Notes: generated by a model from the sequence alone, not told the origin. A DNA stretch of 7,637 bases from an uncultured Collinsella sp. (GCA_900549455.1 UROM01000086.1:1-7637); one strand, 5' to 3'; positions 1 through 6,661 are shown, numbered from the stretch's first letter. Translations and numbers: made by a program.

Positions 1-28
1 GGCAGCGTCAGATGTGGATCAGAGACAG
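1..28 (+). other. Nextera Read-1 adapter remnant (technical, not genomic)
   Basis: Bases 1-9 match the 3' part of the Nextera Read-1 tail, and bases 10-28 match the 19-bp Tn5 mosaic end AGATGTGTATAAGAGACAG except at positions 17 (G for T) and 20 (C for A). That is 26 of 28 identities in the correct order and orientation, and the right end of the window carries the partner adapter. Genomic sequence therefore begins at about base 29. The ATG at position 12 lies inside the adapter, so it is not a biological start codon. Confidence 0.95.
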
Positions 29-29
29 C

Positions 30-1463
30 TTTGGTGGCGGCGGTTTTGGCGGCGGCGGACTGGGCAAGTCCGGTGCTCGCGTGATCGCCTCCAAGGACGT
101 GGGCGTGACCTTTAAGGATGTCGCTGGCCAGGAAGAGGCCAAGGAATCCCTCAAGGAGGTCGTCGACTTTCTGGAGAAGCCGCAGCGCTACGAGGAAATC
201 GGCGCCAAGCTGCCGCGCGGTGCTCTTCTTGTTGGCCCTCCGGGTACCGGTAAGACCCTGCTCGCCAAGGCTGTGGCCGGCGAGGCGGGCGTGCCGTTCT
301 TTAGCATTTCGGGTTCTGAGTTTGTCGAGATGTTCGTCGGCCGTGGCGCCGCCAAGGTTCGCGATCTGTTTAAGCAGGCCAAGGAAAAGGCCCCGTGCAT
401 CGTCTTTATCGACGAGATCGATACCATCGGCAAAAAGCGTGACGGCGGTGGATTTAGCGGCAATGACGAGCGCGAGCAGACGCTCAACCAGCTGCTGACC
501 GAGATGGACGGCTTCGATAACCACAAAGGCATCGTCGTCCTCGCTGCCACCAACCGTCCCGACAGCCTCGATCCCGCTCTGCTGCGCCCCGGTCGTTTTG
601 ACCGCCGCATCCCCGTTGAACTGCCCGACCTGACCGGCCGTAAGAACATTCTTGAGCTGCATGCCAAGAGCGTGAAGACGCAGCCGCCGATCGACCTGAC
701 TGCGATTGCCCGCGCTACGCCCGGCGCCTCGGGCGCCGACCTGGCCAATATCATCAACGAGGGCGCCCTGCGTGCCGTCCGCGAGGGTCGCAAGCGCGCC
801 ACGCAGGACGATTTTGAGGAGTCGGTGGAGGTCGTCATTGCCGGTCAGCAGCGTAAGTCGACGGTGCTGTCCGACCACGAGAAGCAGGTCGTTTCTTACC
901 ACGAGATCGGCCATGCTATCGTTGCCGCTCGCCAGAAGGGCTCTGCGCCGGTCACGAAGATCACCATCGTGCCGCGCACGAGCGGTGCTCTGGGTTACAC
1001 CATGCAGGTCGAGGAGGATGAGCGCTTCCTGACCACACGCCAGGAGGTCCTGGACAAGCTCGCCGTCTATTGCGGTGGCCGTGCAGCCGAGGAGCTCATC
1101 TTTGGTGAGATGACGACCGGTGCCGCCAACGATATCGAGCAGGCCACCAAGCTCGCCCGTAACATGGTGACGCGTTTTGGTATGTCCGATGAGTTTGGCA
1201 TGATGGCGCTCGGTACCGTTCAGAATGCGTACCTCAACCAGGACACGTCGCTCACCTGCGCCCCCGGTACGGCCGAGCGCGTGGACGCGATTGTCGCCAA
1301 GCTGATCGAGGATGCGCACGACCGCGCCCTGCAGATTCTGAAGGAGAACAAGTTTAAGCTCCACGAGCTGGCTCGTTATCTGTACAAGAAGGAGACGATC
1401 ACGGGCGAGGAGTTCATGAATCTCCTCACGCGCGAGAATCCGCTGATGCCGAAGCAGCAGTAA
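30..1463 (+). CDS. ftsH: ATP-dependent zinc metalloprotease FtsH, 5'-truncated
   Basis: Membrane-anchored AAA+ protease that extracts and degrades misfolded membrane proteins and some short-lived cytosolic regulators. The genomic part encodes 477 residues; residue numbers here count the adapter ATG at base 12 as 1. The N-terminal transmembrane and extracytoplasmic part is missing because the fragment starts in the Gly-rich linker (residues 7-17). Visible in order: AAA+ domain start (FKDVAGQEEAK, 34-44), Walker A GPPGTGKT (75-82), pore loop FVGRGA (108-113), Walker B VFIDEID (131-137), second region of homology with its arginines (about 179-198), zinc motif HEIGH (297-301), and the probable third zinc ligand Asp374 in AANDIEQAT. 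The family usually has HEAGH and FVGVGA, so both motifs are variants, but the required His, Glu and aromatic residues remain. The C-terminus is complete (TAA 1461-1463) and a terminator follows 20 bp later. Family assignment is certain; only the 5' end is unknown. Confidence 0.97.
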   Translation, partial: FGGGGFGGGGLGKSGARVIASKDVGVTFKDVAGQEEAKESLKEVVDFLEKPQRYEEIGAKLPRGALLVGPPGTGKTLLAKAVAGEAGVPFFSISGSEFVEMFVGRGAAKVRDLFKQAKEKAPCIVFIDEIDTIGKKRDGGGFSGNDEREQTLNQLLTEMDGFDNHKGIVVLAATNRPDSLDPALLRPGRFDRRIPVELPDLTGRKNILELHAKSVKTQPPIDLTAIARATPGASGADLANIINEGALRAVREGRKRATQDDFEESVEVVIAGQQRKSTVLSDHEKQVVSYHEIGHAIVAARQKGSAPVTKITIVPRTSGALGYTMQVEEDERFLTTRQEVLDKLAVYCGGRAAEELIFGEMTTGAANDIEQATKLARNMVTRFGMSDEFGMMALGTVQNAYLNQDTSLTCAPGTAERVDAIVAKLIEDAHDRALQILKENKFKLHELARYLYKKETITGEEFMNLLTRENPLMPKQQ

Positions 1464-1482
1464 GGCTGGTTACACAGCATCG

Positions 1483-1525
1483 AACGCCCCATTTGAGCTT
1501 CTATCTCAAATGGGGCGTTTTGCTT
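1483..1525 (+). terminator. Rho-independent terminator downstream of ftsH
   Basis: Perfect 15-bp stem, 1483-1497 pairing with 1505-1519, with a 7-nt loop and a short T-rich tail (GTTTTGCTT). The tail runs directly into the Shine-Dalgarno sequence of the next gene (from 1526), so the hairpin both ends ftsH transcription and sits in the leader of the DUF523 gene. Confidence 0.9.
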
Positions 1526-1538
1526 GGGAGGGATATGC

Positions 1539-1994
1539 ATGAAGATCGTGGTAAGTGCCTGCTTGATGGGCGAGAGCTGCAAGTATAACGGGCTCGACAA
1601 TTGCCTTCGCGAACTGGTCGAGGCCTGCGAGCGTACGGGGACCGAGGTCCTCTTGGTGTGTCCTGAGGTCTTTGGGGGTCTTCCCACGCCGCGCAAGCCG
1701 TCCGAGATTGTGAACGGCGAGGTTCGTACCTGCGAGGGCATCTCGGTTGATCGCGAATTTCGCCTGGGTGCCCAACGTGCGCTCGATATGTGCGAGCAGG
1801 CGGGCGGACCGGAAGAGATAGTCGCGTGCATCCTTCAGGACCGCAGCCCCTCGTGCGGTGCGGGTCACATCTACGACGGCACCTTTAGCGGTACGCTCAC
1901 CGCGGGCAACGGTGTTTTTGTCGACCTGCTCCTGCGCAATGGGTACCGTGTGATCCAAGCGAGTGAATTCGATCCCAGCATGCTGGAGCAATAA
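1539..1994 (+). CDS. DUF523 family protein
   Basis: Small cytosolic protein of 151 residues matching the DUF523 family in full length. Its biochemical function is not established as far as I know. Recognisable conserved blocks are the N-terminal VSACLMGESCKYNG (residues 5-18), CPEVFGGLPTPRKPSEI (41-57), the block DREFRLGAQRAL (71-82), and LQDRSPSCGAGHIYDGTFSG (99-118). Conserved cysteines at 8, 14, 41 and 106 are typical of the family and suggest metal or cofactor binding (inference). Start choice: ATG 1539 has GGGAGGG (1526-1532) six bases upstream. An in-frame TTG at 1524 would overlap that site and is rejected. No convincing promoter is visible in the 75 bp after ftsH, so expression may come from readthrough of the ftsH terminator. 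The gene converges on the minus-strand dehydrogenase gene, with a shared terminator between them. Confidence 0.93.
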   Translation: MKIVVSACLMGESCKYNGLDNCLRELVEACERTGTEVLLVCPEVFGGLPTPRKPSEIVNGEVRTCEGISVDREFRLGAQRALDMCEQAGGPEEIVACILQDRSPSCGAGHIYDGTFSGTLTAGNGVFVDLLLRNGYRVIQASEFDPSMLEQ

Positions 1995-1995
1995 A

Positions 1996-2036
1996 AAAAC
2001 CACCACAAAGGTGCCTGTCCCCTTTGTGGTGGTTTT
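1996..2036. terminator. Bidirectional terminator between convergent genes
   Basis: Perfect 16-bp stem (1996-2011 with 2021-2036) and a 9-nt loop. The stem begins with an A run and ends with a T run, so each strand presents a U-tract after the hairpin. It lies between the stop of the DUF523 gene (1994) and the stop of the opposite-strand dehydrogenase gene (2046), and can serve both. Confidence 0.92.
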
Positions 2037-2045
2037 GGGTTAGAG

Positions 2046-3128
2046 CTAGAGCGTGTGACCGTAGGTGTTGGCAGCCTTTATGGCGGCGGCGAACTTCTCG
2101 TCGGTGAAGGGCTCCGGGTTGCCCTGCTTCCACTCGTTGGTGGCGTGCGCGTGCTCGCACAGGGCAGGGATATCGGCCTCGGAAAGCCCGACCTGCTCAA
2201 GCGTCACGGGCAGCCCCATCTGCTTGTTAAAGGCAGCATAGCGCTCAAGGTTCTCGGTGTCGCCCGTATAGGCAAACAGCACGAGCACGCCCAGGCTCAC
2301 GACCTCGCCGTGCAGGTAAGTGCCCTCACGCGGAATGCTGCAGGTGGCGTTGTAGAACGCGTGCGCCACGCTCGAGTTGTAGTAGTAATCGTTCTGGTTG
2401 GTCAGGTTGGAGACGTAGCCCGTGTTGACCACGATGTCGAGCGCGATCTGCTTGACGGCCTCGCTCGACAGGTTCTGGCGCACGTCCTCAAGACCCTGGA
2501 CGCCATAGGTAAACAGTGGCTCGGAACAGGTGTGGGCGAGCGCCAGGCCAAGACCGGCGGTGTGCTCCAGGCTGCCGGCGCTCGTGGCGTACTCGACCTC
2601 GGGCTGTTTGGACAGGGCATCGCCCACGCCGGCCCAGAAGTACTCTGCCGGTGCCTTGGCGATGATCTTGGGGTTGATGAAGATGTGCGCCGGTCGGTTG
2701 GGGTACGAATAGCCCTCGAGCGAGCCATCGTCGTTGTACACGACGGCAATGGCGGTCGCAGCGGAGCAGTTGGAGCAAATCGTCGGCACCGTAAAGACGA
2801 TCTTCTTGAGCTCGATGGCTGCGGTCTTCACGGTGTCGAGCGCCTTGCCGCCGCCGCAAGCAATGAGCACGTCGGCTTCCTGGCAGGCGGGGGAGTTTAC
2901 GACCTTGGCGATATTGGCGCGCGTACTGTTGGTGCCGTAGACGCGCGTCTCCAGAATCTCGACGTCGGTACCCGCTAGCGCAGCTTCGATACCGGGAAGT
3001 GCTGCGGCCAGTGCCCGCTTGCCACCGATGATCGCGACCTTGGTCGCTCCGTACTCCGCCAGTGCGGTGGGCAGCTCGTCAAAGCAATCCTCGCCAACGG
3101 TGTAGTCGCTCATTCCAATTGTGCGCAT
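2046..3128 (-). CDS. Iron-containing alcohol dehydrogenase, GldA/HcxA-like
   Basis: Predicted NAD(P)-dependent, metal-dependent cytosolic oxidoreductase of 360 residues, the usual length for the glycerol dehydrogenase branch of the iron-containing alcohol dehydrogenases. The N-terminal nucleotide-binding domain has VAIIGGKRAL (31-40) and the family signature CGGGKALDTVK (91-101). Metal ligands expected from GldA structures are present: Asp170 in GVGDALSK, His256 in VAHAFYN and His273 in YLHGEV. Where GldA usually has a substrate-contacting Asp in a STDAP-like segment, this protein reads PTICSNCSAAT (115-125), closer as I recall to the HcxA (YbdH) hydroxycarboxylate dehydrogenase branch. The substrate is therefore left open. 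Start: ATG at 3128 has AAGAAGG (3134-3140 on the minus strand) five bases upstream; an ATG five codons later (3113) is less well placed. The gene is monocistronic in this window, divergent from the ileS leader and convergent with the DUF523 gene. Confidence 0.9.
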   Translation of the reverse strand: MRTIGMSDYTVGEDCFDELPTALAEYGATKVAIIGGKRALAAALPGIEAALAGTDVEILETRVYGTNSTRANIAKVVNSPACQEADVLIACGGGKALDTVKTAAIELKKIVFTVPTICSNCSAATAIAVVYNDDGSLEGYSYPNRPAHIFINPKIIAKAPAEYFWAGVGDALSKQPEVEYATSAGSLEHTAGLGLALAHTCSEPLFTYGVQGLEDVRQNLSSEAVKQIALDIVVNTGYVSNLTNQNDYYYNSSVAHAFYNATCSIPREGTYLHGEVVSLGVLVLFAYTGDTENLERYAAFNKQMGLPVTLEQVGLSEADIPALCEHAHATNEWKQGNPEPFTDEKFAAAIKAANTYGHTL

Positions 3129-3249
3129 AGCAACCTTCTTTCGTTCGATAAAGTGCTTTCAGGTATTTTGCTCCAAGAGAAGGTCCACAGCCGCGAGAAA
3201 TTTCGAACGTATAAAACCAGTGTTGAGGGTTTTTCGTCGGCGTGGAACG

Positions 3250-3258
3250 TGCTAGCAT
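3250..3258 (+). promoter_or_regulatory. Candidate extended -10 promoter for the ileS T-box transcript
   Basis: TGC followed by TAGCAT (3253-3258) fits an extended -10 element (TGnTAnnnT). It lies about 12 bases before the 5' base of T-box stem I, which is where transcription should start. No good -35 is seen at 17-bp spacing; TTGAGG at 3223-3228 is 24 bp away, which is too far. The call rests on position plus the extended -10. Confidence 0.45.
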
Positions 3259-3270
3259 ACTCCGCATAAG

Positions 3271-3571
3271 CGTTGATGAGGACGAGTAGTCGGCCGTCCG
3301 CATGCCACAGAGAGCGGGGAGCGCTGAGAACCCGTGCATGCGACCGATGAAAATCACCCCGGAGCTGCGATCCCAACGGACGTGCCGCGCAGGTTCGTCT
3401 TAGTAGACATCGCCGAGATGGCCGTCGATACAGGCCAGCCGAGTAACGGATGCGAGCGCGCGAATACGCGGGCGAGGGCATCTAAGCTGGGTGGTTAAGC
3501 GAAGAGCTTTTACGGGCAGACTGCCTGTTTTATGGCGCTTCGTCCCAGCTTGTAGGGACGGGCGCTTTTTT
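3271..3571 (+). promoter_or_regulatory. T-box riboswitch (isoleucine) in the ileS leader
   Basis: This leader RNA senses uncharged tRNA-Ile and lets ileS be transcribed only when the tRNA is uncharged. Stem I is closed by 3271-3275 with 3374-3378. Further pairings are TCGG 3290-3293 with CCGA 3344-3347, GCATGC 3300-3305 with 3336-3341, and CGGG 3315-3318 with CCCG 3331-3334. The AGAGAG box (3309-3314) and the GCTGAGAA distal-loop motif (3321-3328) are present. The specifier loop GAAAATCACC carries ATC at 3353-3355, an isoleucine codon. Region 3380-3483 contains small hairpins consistent with stems II and III. The antiterminator pairs AAGCTGGG 3484-3491 with CCCAGCTT 3544-3551, leaving the seven-base bulge TGGTTAA (3492-3498), and GCG 3499-3501 can pair with CGT 3541-3543. 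UGGU at 3492-3495 complements the ACCA end of tRNA-Ile. The competing terminator is listed separately. Class, amino-acid specificity and target gene agree with one another. Confidence 0.93.
3534..3571 (+). terminator. T-box regulated terminator upstream of ileS
   Basis: CGTCCC 3541-3546 pairs with GGGACG 3555-3560, and GCGC 3535-3538 with GCGC 3562-3565, with a 2x1 internal loop between them and an 8-nt loop at the tip. Six T follow (3566-3571). The left arm shares bases 3541-3546 with the antiterminator, so the two structures exclude each other. The site is 43 bp before the ileS start codon, which indicates control by premature transcription termination, not by sequestering the ribosome binding site. 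Confidence 0.92.
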
Positions 3572-3614
3572 GGTGCCCAGAGGGCGTGCGCGCCCACGAC
3601 ATGAAAGGGGTACC

Positions 3615-6416
3615 GTGGCAAACGAGTACAAGCAGACGATGAATCTGCCCAAAACCGGATTTCCCATGCGTGCCGGTCTTTCCAAGTCCGAGCCCAAGCG
3701 ACTCAAGGACTGGCAGGACAACAAGGTCTACGAGCAAGTTCTAAAGAAGAACGAGGGGCATAAGAAGTTCGTGCTGCACGACGGCCCTCCGTACGCCAAC
3801 GGCCCGATCCACATCGGCCATGCCATGAACAAGATCTCCAAGGACATGATCAACCGCTACTGGATGATGCAGGGCTATGAGGTTCCCTATGTCCCCGGTT
3901 GGGACTGCCACGGTCAGCCGATTGAGCACAAGGTCGAGGAGAAGCTCGGCACCGAGAAGTTCAACCAGACCTCCACGGCTAAGATCCGCGAGCTTTGCAA
4001 TAAGTTCGCTGTCGAGAACATCGAGCTGCAGAAGGCCGGCTTCCGTCGCCTGGGCGTGCTCGGCGATTGGGACAACCCGTATCTGACCCTCTATCACCAG
4101 CATGACGCCGCCGACATCGAGGTCTTCAAGGCTATGTTCGACAAGGGCATGATCTATCGCGGCCACAAGCCCGTCCACTGGTGTAAGCACTGCCACACCG
4201 CACTCGCCGAGGCCGAGATTGAGTACTCTGACGAGACGAGCCCCTCCATTTTCGTGCGCTTCGAGATGACTTCCAAGCCCGCCGGCCTCGAGAACTTCGA
4301 CGGCCCGGTCGACTTTATCATCTGGACGACCACGCCGTGGACCATCCCCTCCGACCAGGCCGTTTCCCTTAAGCCCGGCGCCGCCTATGTCGCCGTTGAG
4401 CACGAGGGTCGTGCCGAGGTCATGCTCGAGGACCTGGCTCCCAAGTGCTGCGAGGAGTTTGGCTGGGAGTACACCCCGGTTATGGTCGACGGCAAGCCCT
4501 ACGTGGTTCCTGCCGAGACCTTCCACCACATCCACTACAAGCAGCCGATCTTTGATGGTGTTGAGGGCGTGGCGCTGCTGGCCGATTACGTCGGTGTCGA
4601 TGACGGTACCGGTATCGTCCACAACTCGCCCGGCCACGGCGTCGACGACTACTTTGCCTGCCTCAAGGAGGGCATCACCGACATCTGCATGCCGGTCGAT
4701 GACGACGGCAAGTTCTACACCGGCGAGGAGTTTGGCACCGGCGGTCCCTTCAGCGGCATGGATACCGACGAGGCCAACCCGCACATCATCGAGTTCCTGC
4801 GCGAGCGCGGCACCCTGGTCCTCGAGAAGAAGATCACGCACAGTTATCCGCACTGCTGGCGCTGCAAGCACCCGGTGCTCTTCCGTGCTACCGACCAGTG
4901 GTTTGTCTCGATGGACAAGACCGGTTTGCGCGAGCAGGCTGGCAAAGAGGTCCGCGAGAACGTCAAGTGGTATCCGGCCCACGCGGCAAACCGCATCGGC
5001 GCCATGGTCGAGCAGCGTCCCGACTGGTGCATCAGCCGTCAGCGCAACTGGGGCGTGCCTATCCCCAGCTACACCTGCGCCGACTGCGGCGAGAAGGTCA
5101 TGAATGACGCCACGCTCGACGCCGTCATCAAGCTCTTCCACGAGAAAGGCTCCGACGCCTGGTTCACCGACGCTCCCGAGAGCTACCTGGGCGAGGCCTG
5201 CGTCTGCCCCAAGTGCGGCGGCCATCACCTCAAGGCCGATAAGGACATTCTCGACGTGTGGTGGGACTCCGGCGTGTCCTGGAAGGCCGTCTGCGAGTAT
5301 CGCCCCGAGCTTGAGTACCCGGCGGACGTGTATCTTGAGGGCTCCGACCAGCATCGTGGTTGGTTCCAGAGCTCGCTGCTCACCTCGGTGGGTGCCAACG
5401 GCCACGCTCCGTACAAGGCTGTCGTCTCGCAGGGCTTCACGCTCGACGGCCAGGGCCGCAAGATGTCCAAGTCGCTCGGCAACGTCATCGACCCCAATAA
5501 GGTCTGCGACGAGATGGGTGCCGACATCGTCCGCCTGTGGGTTGCCTCCGTCGACACCAGCTCCGACGTGTCCATCGACCACGAGATTCTTGCCCGTACG
5601 TCCGATGCCTACCGTCGTTTCCGCAACACGCTGCGCTTCCTGCTCTCCGAGCTCGAGGGTCAGTTTGAGCCCGAGACCGACGGCGTCGCCTTTGCCGACC
5701 TGCTGCCGCTCGACAAGCTCATGGTTGCCCGCCTGACCCAGGTCCAGGCCGAGGTCGACGATGCCTACGCCAGCTACGAGTTCCCGCGCGCCTACCGTGC
5801 GCTCTACGACTTTGTTGTTACCGAGCTTTCCAACGTGTACCTCGACGCCCTGAAGGACCGTCTGTACTGCGAAAAGCCCGGCTCGCTCGAGCGCCGCAGC
5901 GCCCAGACCGTGCTCGCCGAGCTCTTCTCGATGCTCATGCGCGATCTGCAGCCGATCCTGTCCTACACCGTCGATGAGGCCATGGCCTATGCGCCCGCCG
6001 GCTGCGTCGATCATCAGAAGTACGCCGCGCTGCTCGATTGGTACAAGTCGCCCATCACGGTCGACGAGGCCAATGAGTTCGAGGGCGTGCTCGAGGCTTC
6101 GCTCGAGCTCCGTAGCGCCGTGACCAAGGCCCTTGAGGATGCCCGCTCTGCCGGCACCTTCACCAAGAGCCAACAGGTCCGCGTCAAGGCGGTCGTTCCC
6201 GCCGAGATGTATGCGCTGCTGACCGGCGACAAGGCCGTCGACCTGGCCGAGTTCTACATCGTCTCCGATGTTGAGCTGACCCAGGGCGAGGAGCTCTCCG
6301 TTGCCATTGAGGCTGCCGAGGGCGAGTGCTGCGACCGTTGCTGGAACTATCGCACCACCGTCGGCGAGTACAACGGCCACGCGCATATCTGTAAGCGCTG
6401 CGCCGACGCTTTGTAG
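3615..6416 (+). CDS. ileS: Isoleucyl-tRNA synthetase
   Basis: Class I aminoacyl-tRNA synthetase that charges tRNA-Ile with isoleucine and hydrolyses mischarged valine; cytosolic, 933 residues, full family length. Motifs in order: HIGH (66-69) in GPPYANGPIHIGH; CP1 editing domain with TTTPWT (238-243) and GTGIVHNSPGHGVDD (331-345); paired CxxC motifs 190/193 and 414/417; a further cysteine group at 488/491 and 531/534 suggesting a zinc ribbon; DVWWDSG (547-553); KMSKS (616-620); anticodon-binding helical domain (about 660-850); and a C-terminal zinc finger with C906, C909, C926 and C929. Start: GTG 3615 preceded by AAAGGGG (3604-3610), giving the N-terminus MANEYKQTMNLPKTGFPMRA. An in-frame TTG at 3570 falls in the T tract of the T-box terminator and is rejected; ATG 3639 lacks a ribosome binding site. 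Expression is controlled by the upstream isoleucine T-box. The stop codon lies in a perfect hairpin. This is the bacterial form with the C-terminal zinc domain. Confidence 0.98.
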   Translation: MANEYKQTMNLPKTGFPMRAGLSKSEPKRLKDWQDNKVYEQVLKKNEGHKKFVLHDGPPYANGPIHIGHAMNKISKDMINRYWMMQGYEVPYVPGWDCHGQPIEHKVEEKLGTEKFNQTSTAKIRELCNKFAVENIELQKAGFRRLGVLGDWDNPYLTLYHQHDAADIEVFKAMFDKGMIYRGHKPVHWCKHCHTALAEAEIEYSDETSPSIFVRFEMTSKPAGLENFDGPVDFIIWTTTPWTIPSDQAVSLKPGAAYVAVEHEGRAEVMLEDLAPKCCEEFGWEYTPVMVDGKPYVVPAETFHHIHYKQPIFDGVEGVALLADYVGVDDGTGIVHNSPGHGVDDYFACLKEGITDICMPVDDDGKFYTGEEFGTGGPFSGMDTDEANPHIIEFLRERGTLVLEKKITHSYPHCWRCKHPVLFRATDQWFVSMDKTGLREQAGKEVRENVKWYPAHAANRIGAMVEQRPDWCISRQRNWGVPIPSYTCADCGEKVMNDATLDAVIKLFHEKGSDAWFTDAPESYLGEACVCPKCGGHHLKADKDILDVWWDSGVSWKAVCEYRPELEYPADVYLEGSDQHRGWFQSSLLTSVGANGHAPYKAVVSQGFTLDGQGRKMSKSLGNVIDPNKVCDEMGADIVRLWVASVDTSSDVSIDHEILARTSDAYRRFRNTLRFLLSELEGQFEPETDGVAFADLLPLDKLMVARLTQVQAEVDDAYASYEFPRAYRALYDFVVTELSNVYLDALKDRLYCEKPGSLERRSAQTVLAELFSMLMRDLQPILSYTVDEAMAYAPAGCVDHQKYAALLDWYKSPITVDEANEFEGVLEASLELRSAVTKALEDARSAGTFTKSQQVRVKAVVPAEMYALLTGDKAVDLAEFYIVSDVELTQGEELSVAIEAAEGECCDRCWNYRTTVGEYNGHAHICKRCADAL

Positions 6417-6447
6417 GTTTCGGCGTTCGTAGAACGCCGAAACCTAC
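6413..6447 (+). repeat. Perfect 16-bp hairpin overlapping the ileS stop codon
   Basis: Bases 6413-6428 are perfectly complementary to 6432-6447 with a three-base loop GTA. The left arm contains the last base of the final Leu codon and the whole TAG stop (6414-6416). No T tract follows, so this is not a standard intrinsic terminator. It may act as a 3'-end stabiliser, or as a terminator working without a U-tract, as is sometimes proposed for actinobacteria (inference). Confidence 0.75.
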
Positions 6448-6567
6448 CGACGCTGCAAACGCCCCTAAGCGGCAATCTGACGTTCAATCGTCGGTCGCGT
6501 ACCAAAGTACGCTTCCCTCCTCTTTCACGTCACCTTGCTCGCTTAGAGACGTTTTCGCTGTTGGTGA
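6447..6567. repeat. Long imperfect palindrome, REP/MITE-like intergenic element
   Basis: About 120 bases symmetric about position 6504.5. The centre is GCGTAC-CAAA-GTACGC (6497-6512). The flanking arms 6452-6483 and 6527-6560 are inverted copies with few mismatches: left CAAACGCCCCTAAGCGGCAA, and right, read in reverse complement, AAAACGTCTCTAAGCGAGCAA, each followed by a TGACGT block. The similarity weakens outwards to about 6447 and 6567. No open frame or transposase is present. The structure suggests a non-autonomous dispersed intergenic repeat or a structured RNA. Copy number cannot be judged from one window. Confidence 0.65.
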
Positions 6568-6599
6568 CGGTAATGCGGCGTTTCTATTGTTTAGTTGTT

Positions 6600-6639
6600 G
6601 GGGACGTTCTTAAACGACTAGTCAAACAAGAACGTCCCC
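6600..6639. repeat. 12-bp inverted repeat with internal palindrome
   Basis: GGGGACGTTCTT (6600-6611) is repeated exactly in inverted orientation as AAGAACGTCCCC (6628-6639). The 16-nt spacer contains the perfect palindrome GACTAGTC (6616-6623). Partial symmetry continues outside the arms (TAGT-N3-TGGGG on the left against the complement of CCCCATTGACTA on the right). There is no T tract. It could be a protein-binding operator or a small dispersed repeat. Similar GGGGACGTTCTT-type intergenic sequences seem common in Collinsella from memory, which is unchecked. Confidence 0.65.
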
Positions 6640-6661
6640 ATTGACTACCTGTGTCACATTC

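Noticed and set aside
12..14. ATG as the ftsH start
   Set aside because: It lies inside the Nextera adapter; the real gene begins upstream of the fragment.
188..838. 216-codon minus-strand frame opposite ftsH
   Set aside because: Antisense shadow of the AAA+ domain with Ser/Arg-rich composition and no motifs.
1524..1526. TTG as the DUF523 start
   Set aside because: It overlaps the terminator tail and the Shine-Dalgarno sequence that serves ATG 1539.
2055..2978. 307-codon plus-strand frame opposite the dehydrogenase gene
   Set aside because: The minus-strand protein has clear family motifs and a ribosome binding site; the opposite frame resembles no family.
3570..3572. TTG as the ileS start
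   Set aside because: It lies in the T tract of the T-box terminator; the added 15 residues are not part of the IleRS fold and GTG 3615 has a proper ribosome binding site.
3741..6386. 881-codon open frame on the minus strand, antisense to ileS
   Set aside because: It has no recognisable domain and is a low-complexity product of strong third-position GC bias opposite a certain gene.
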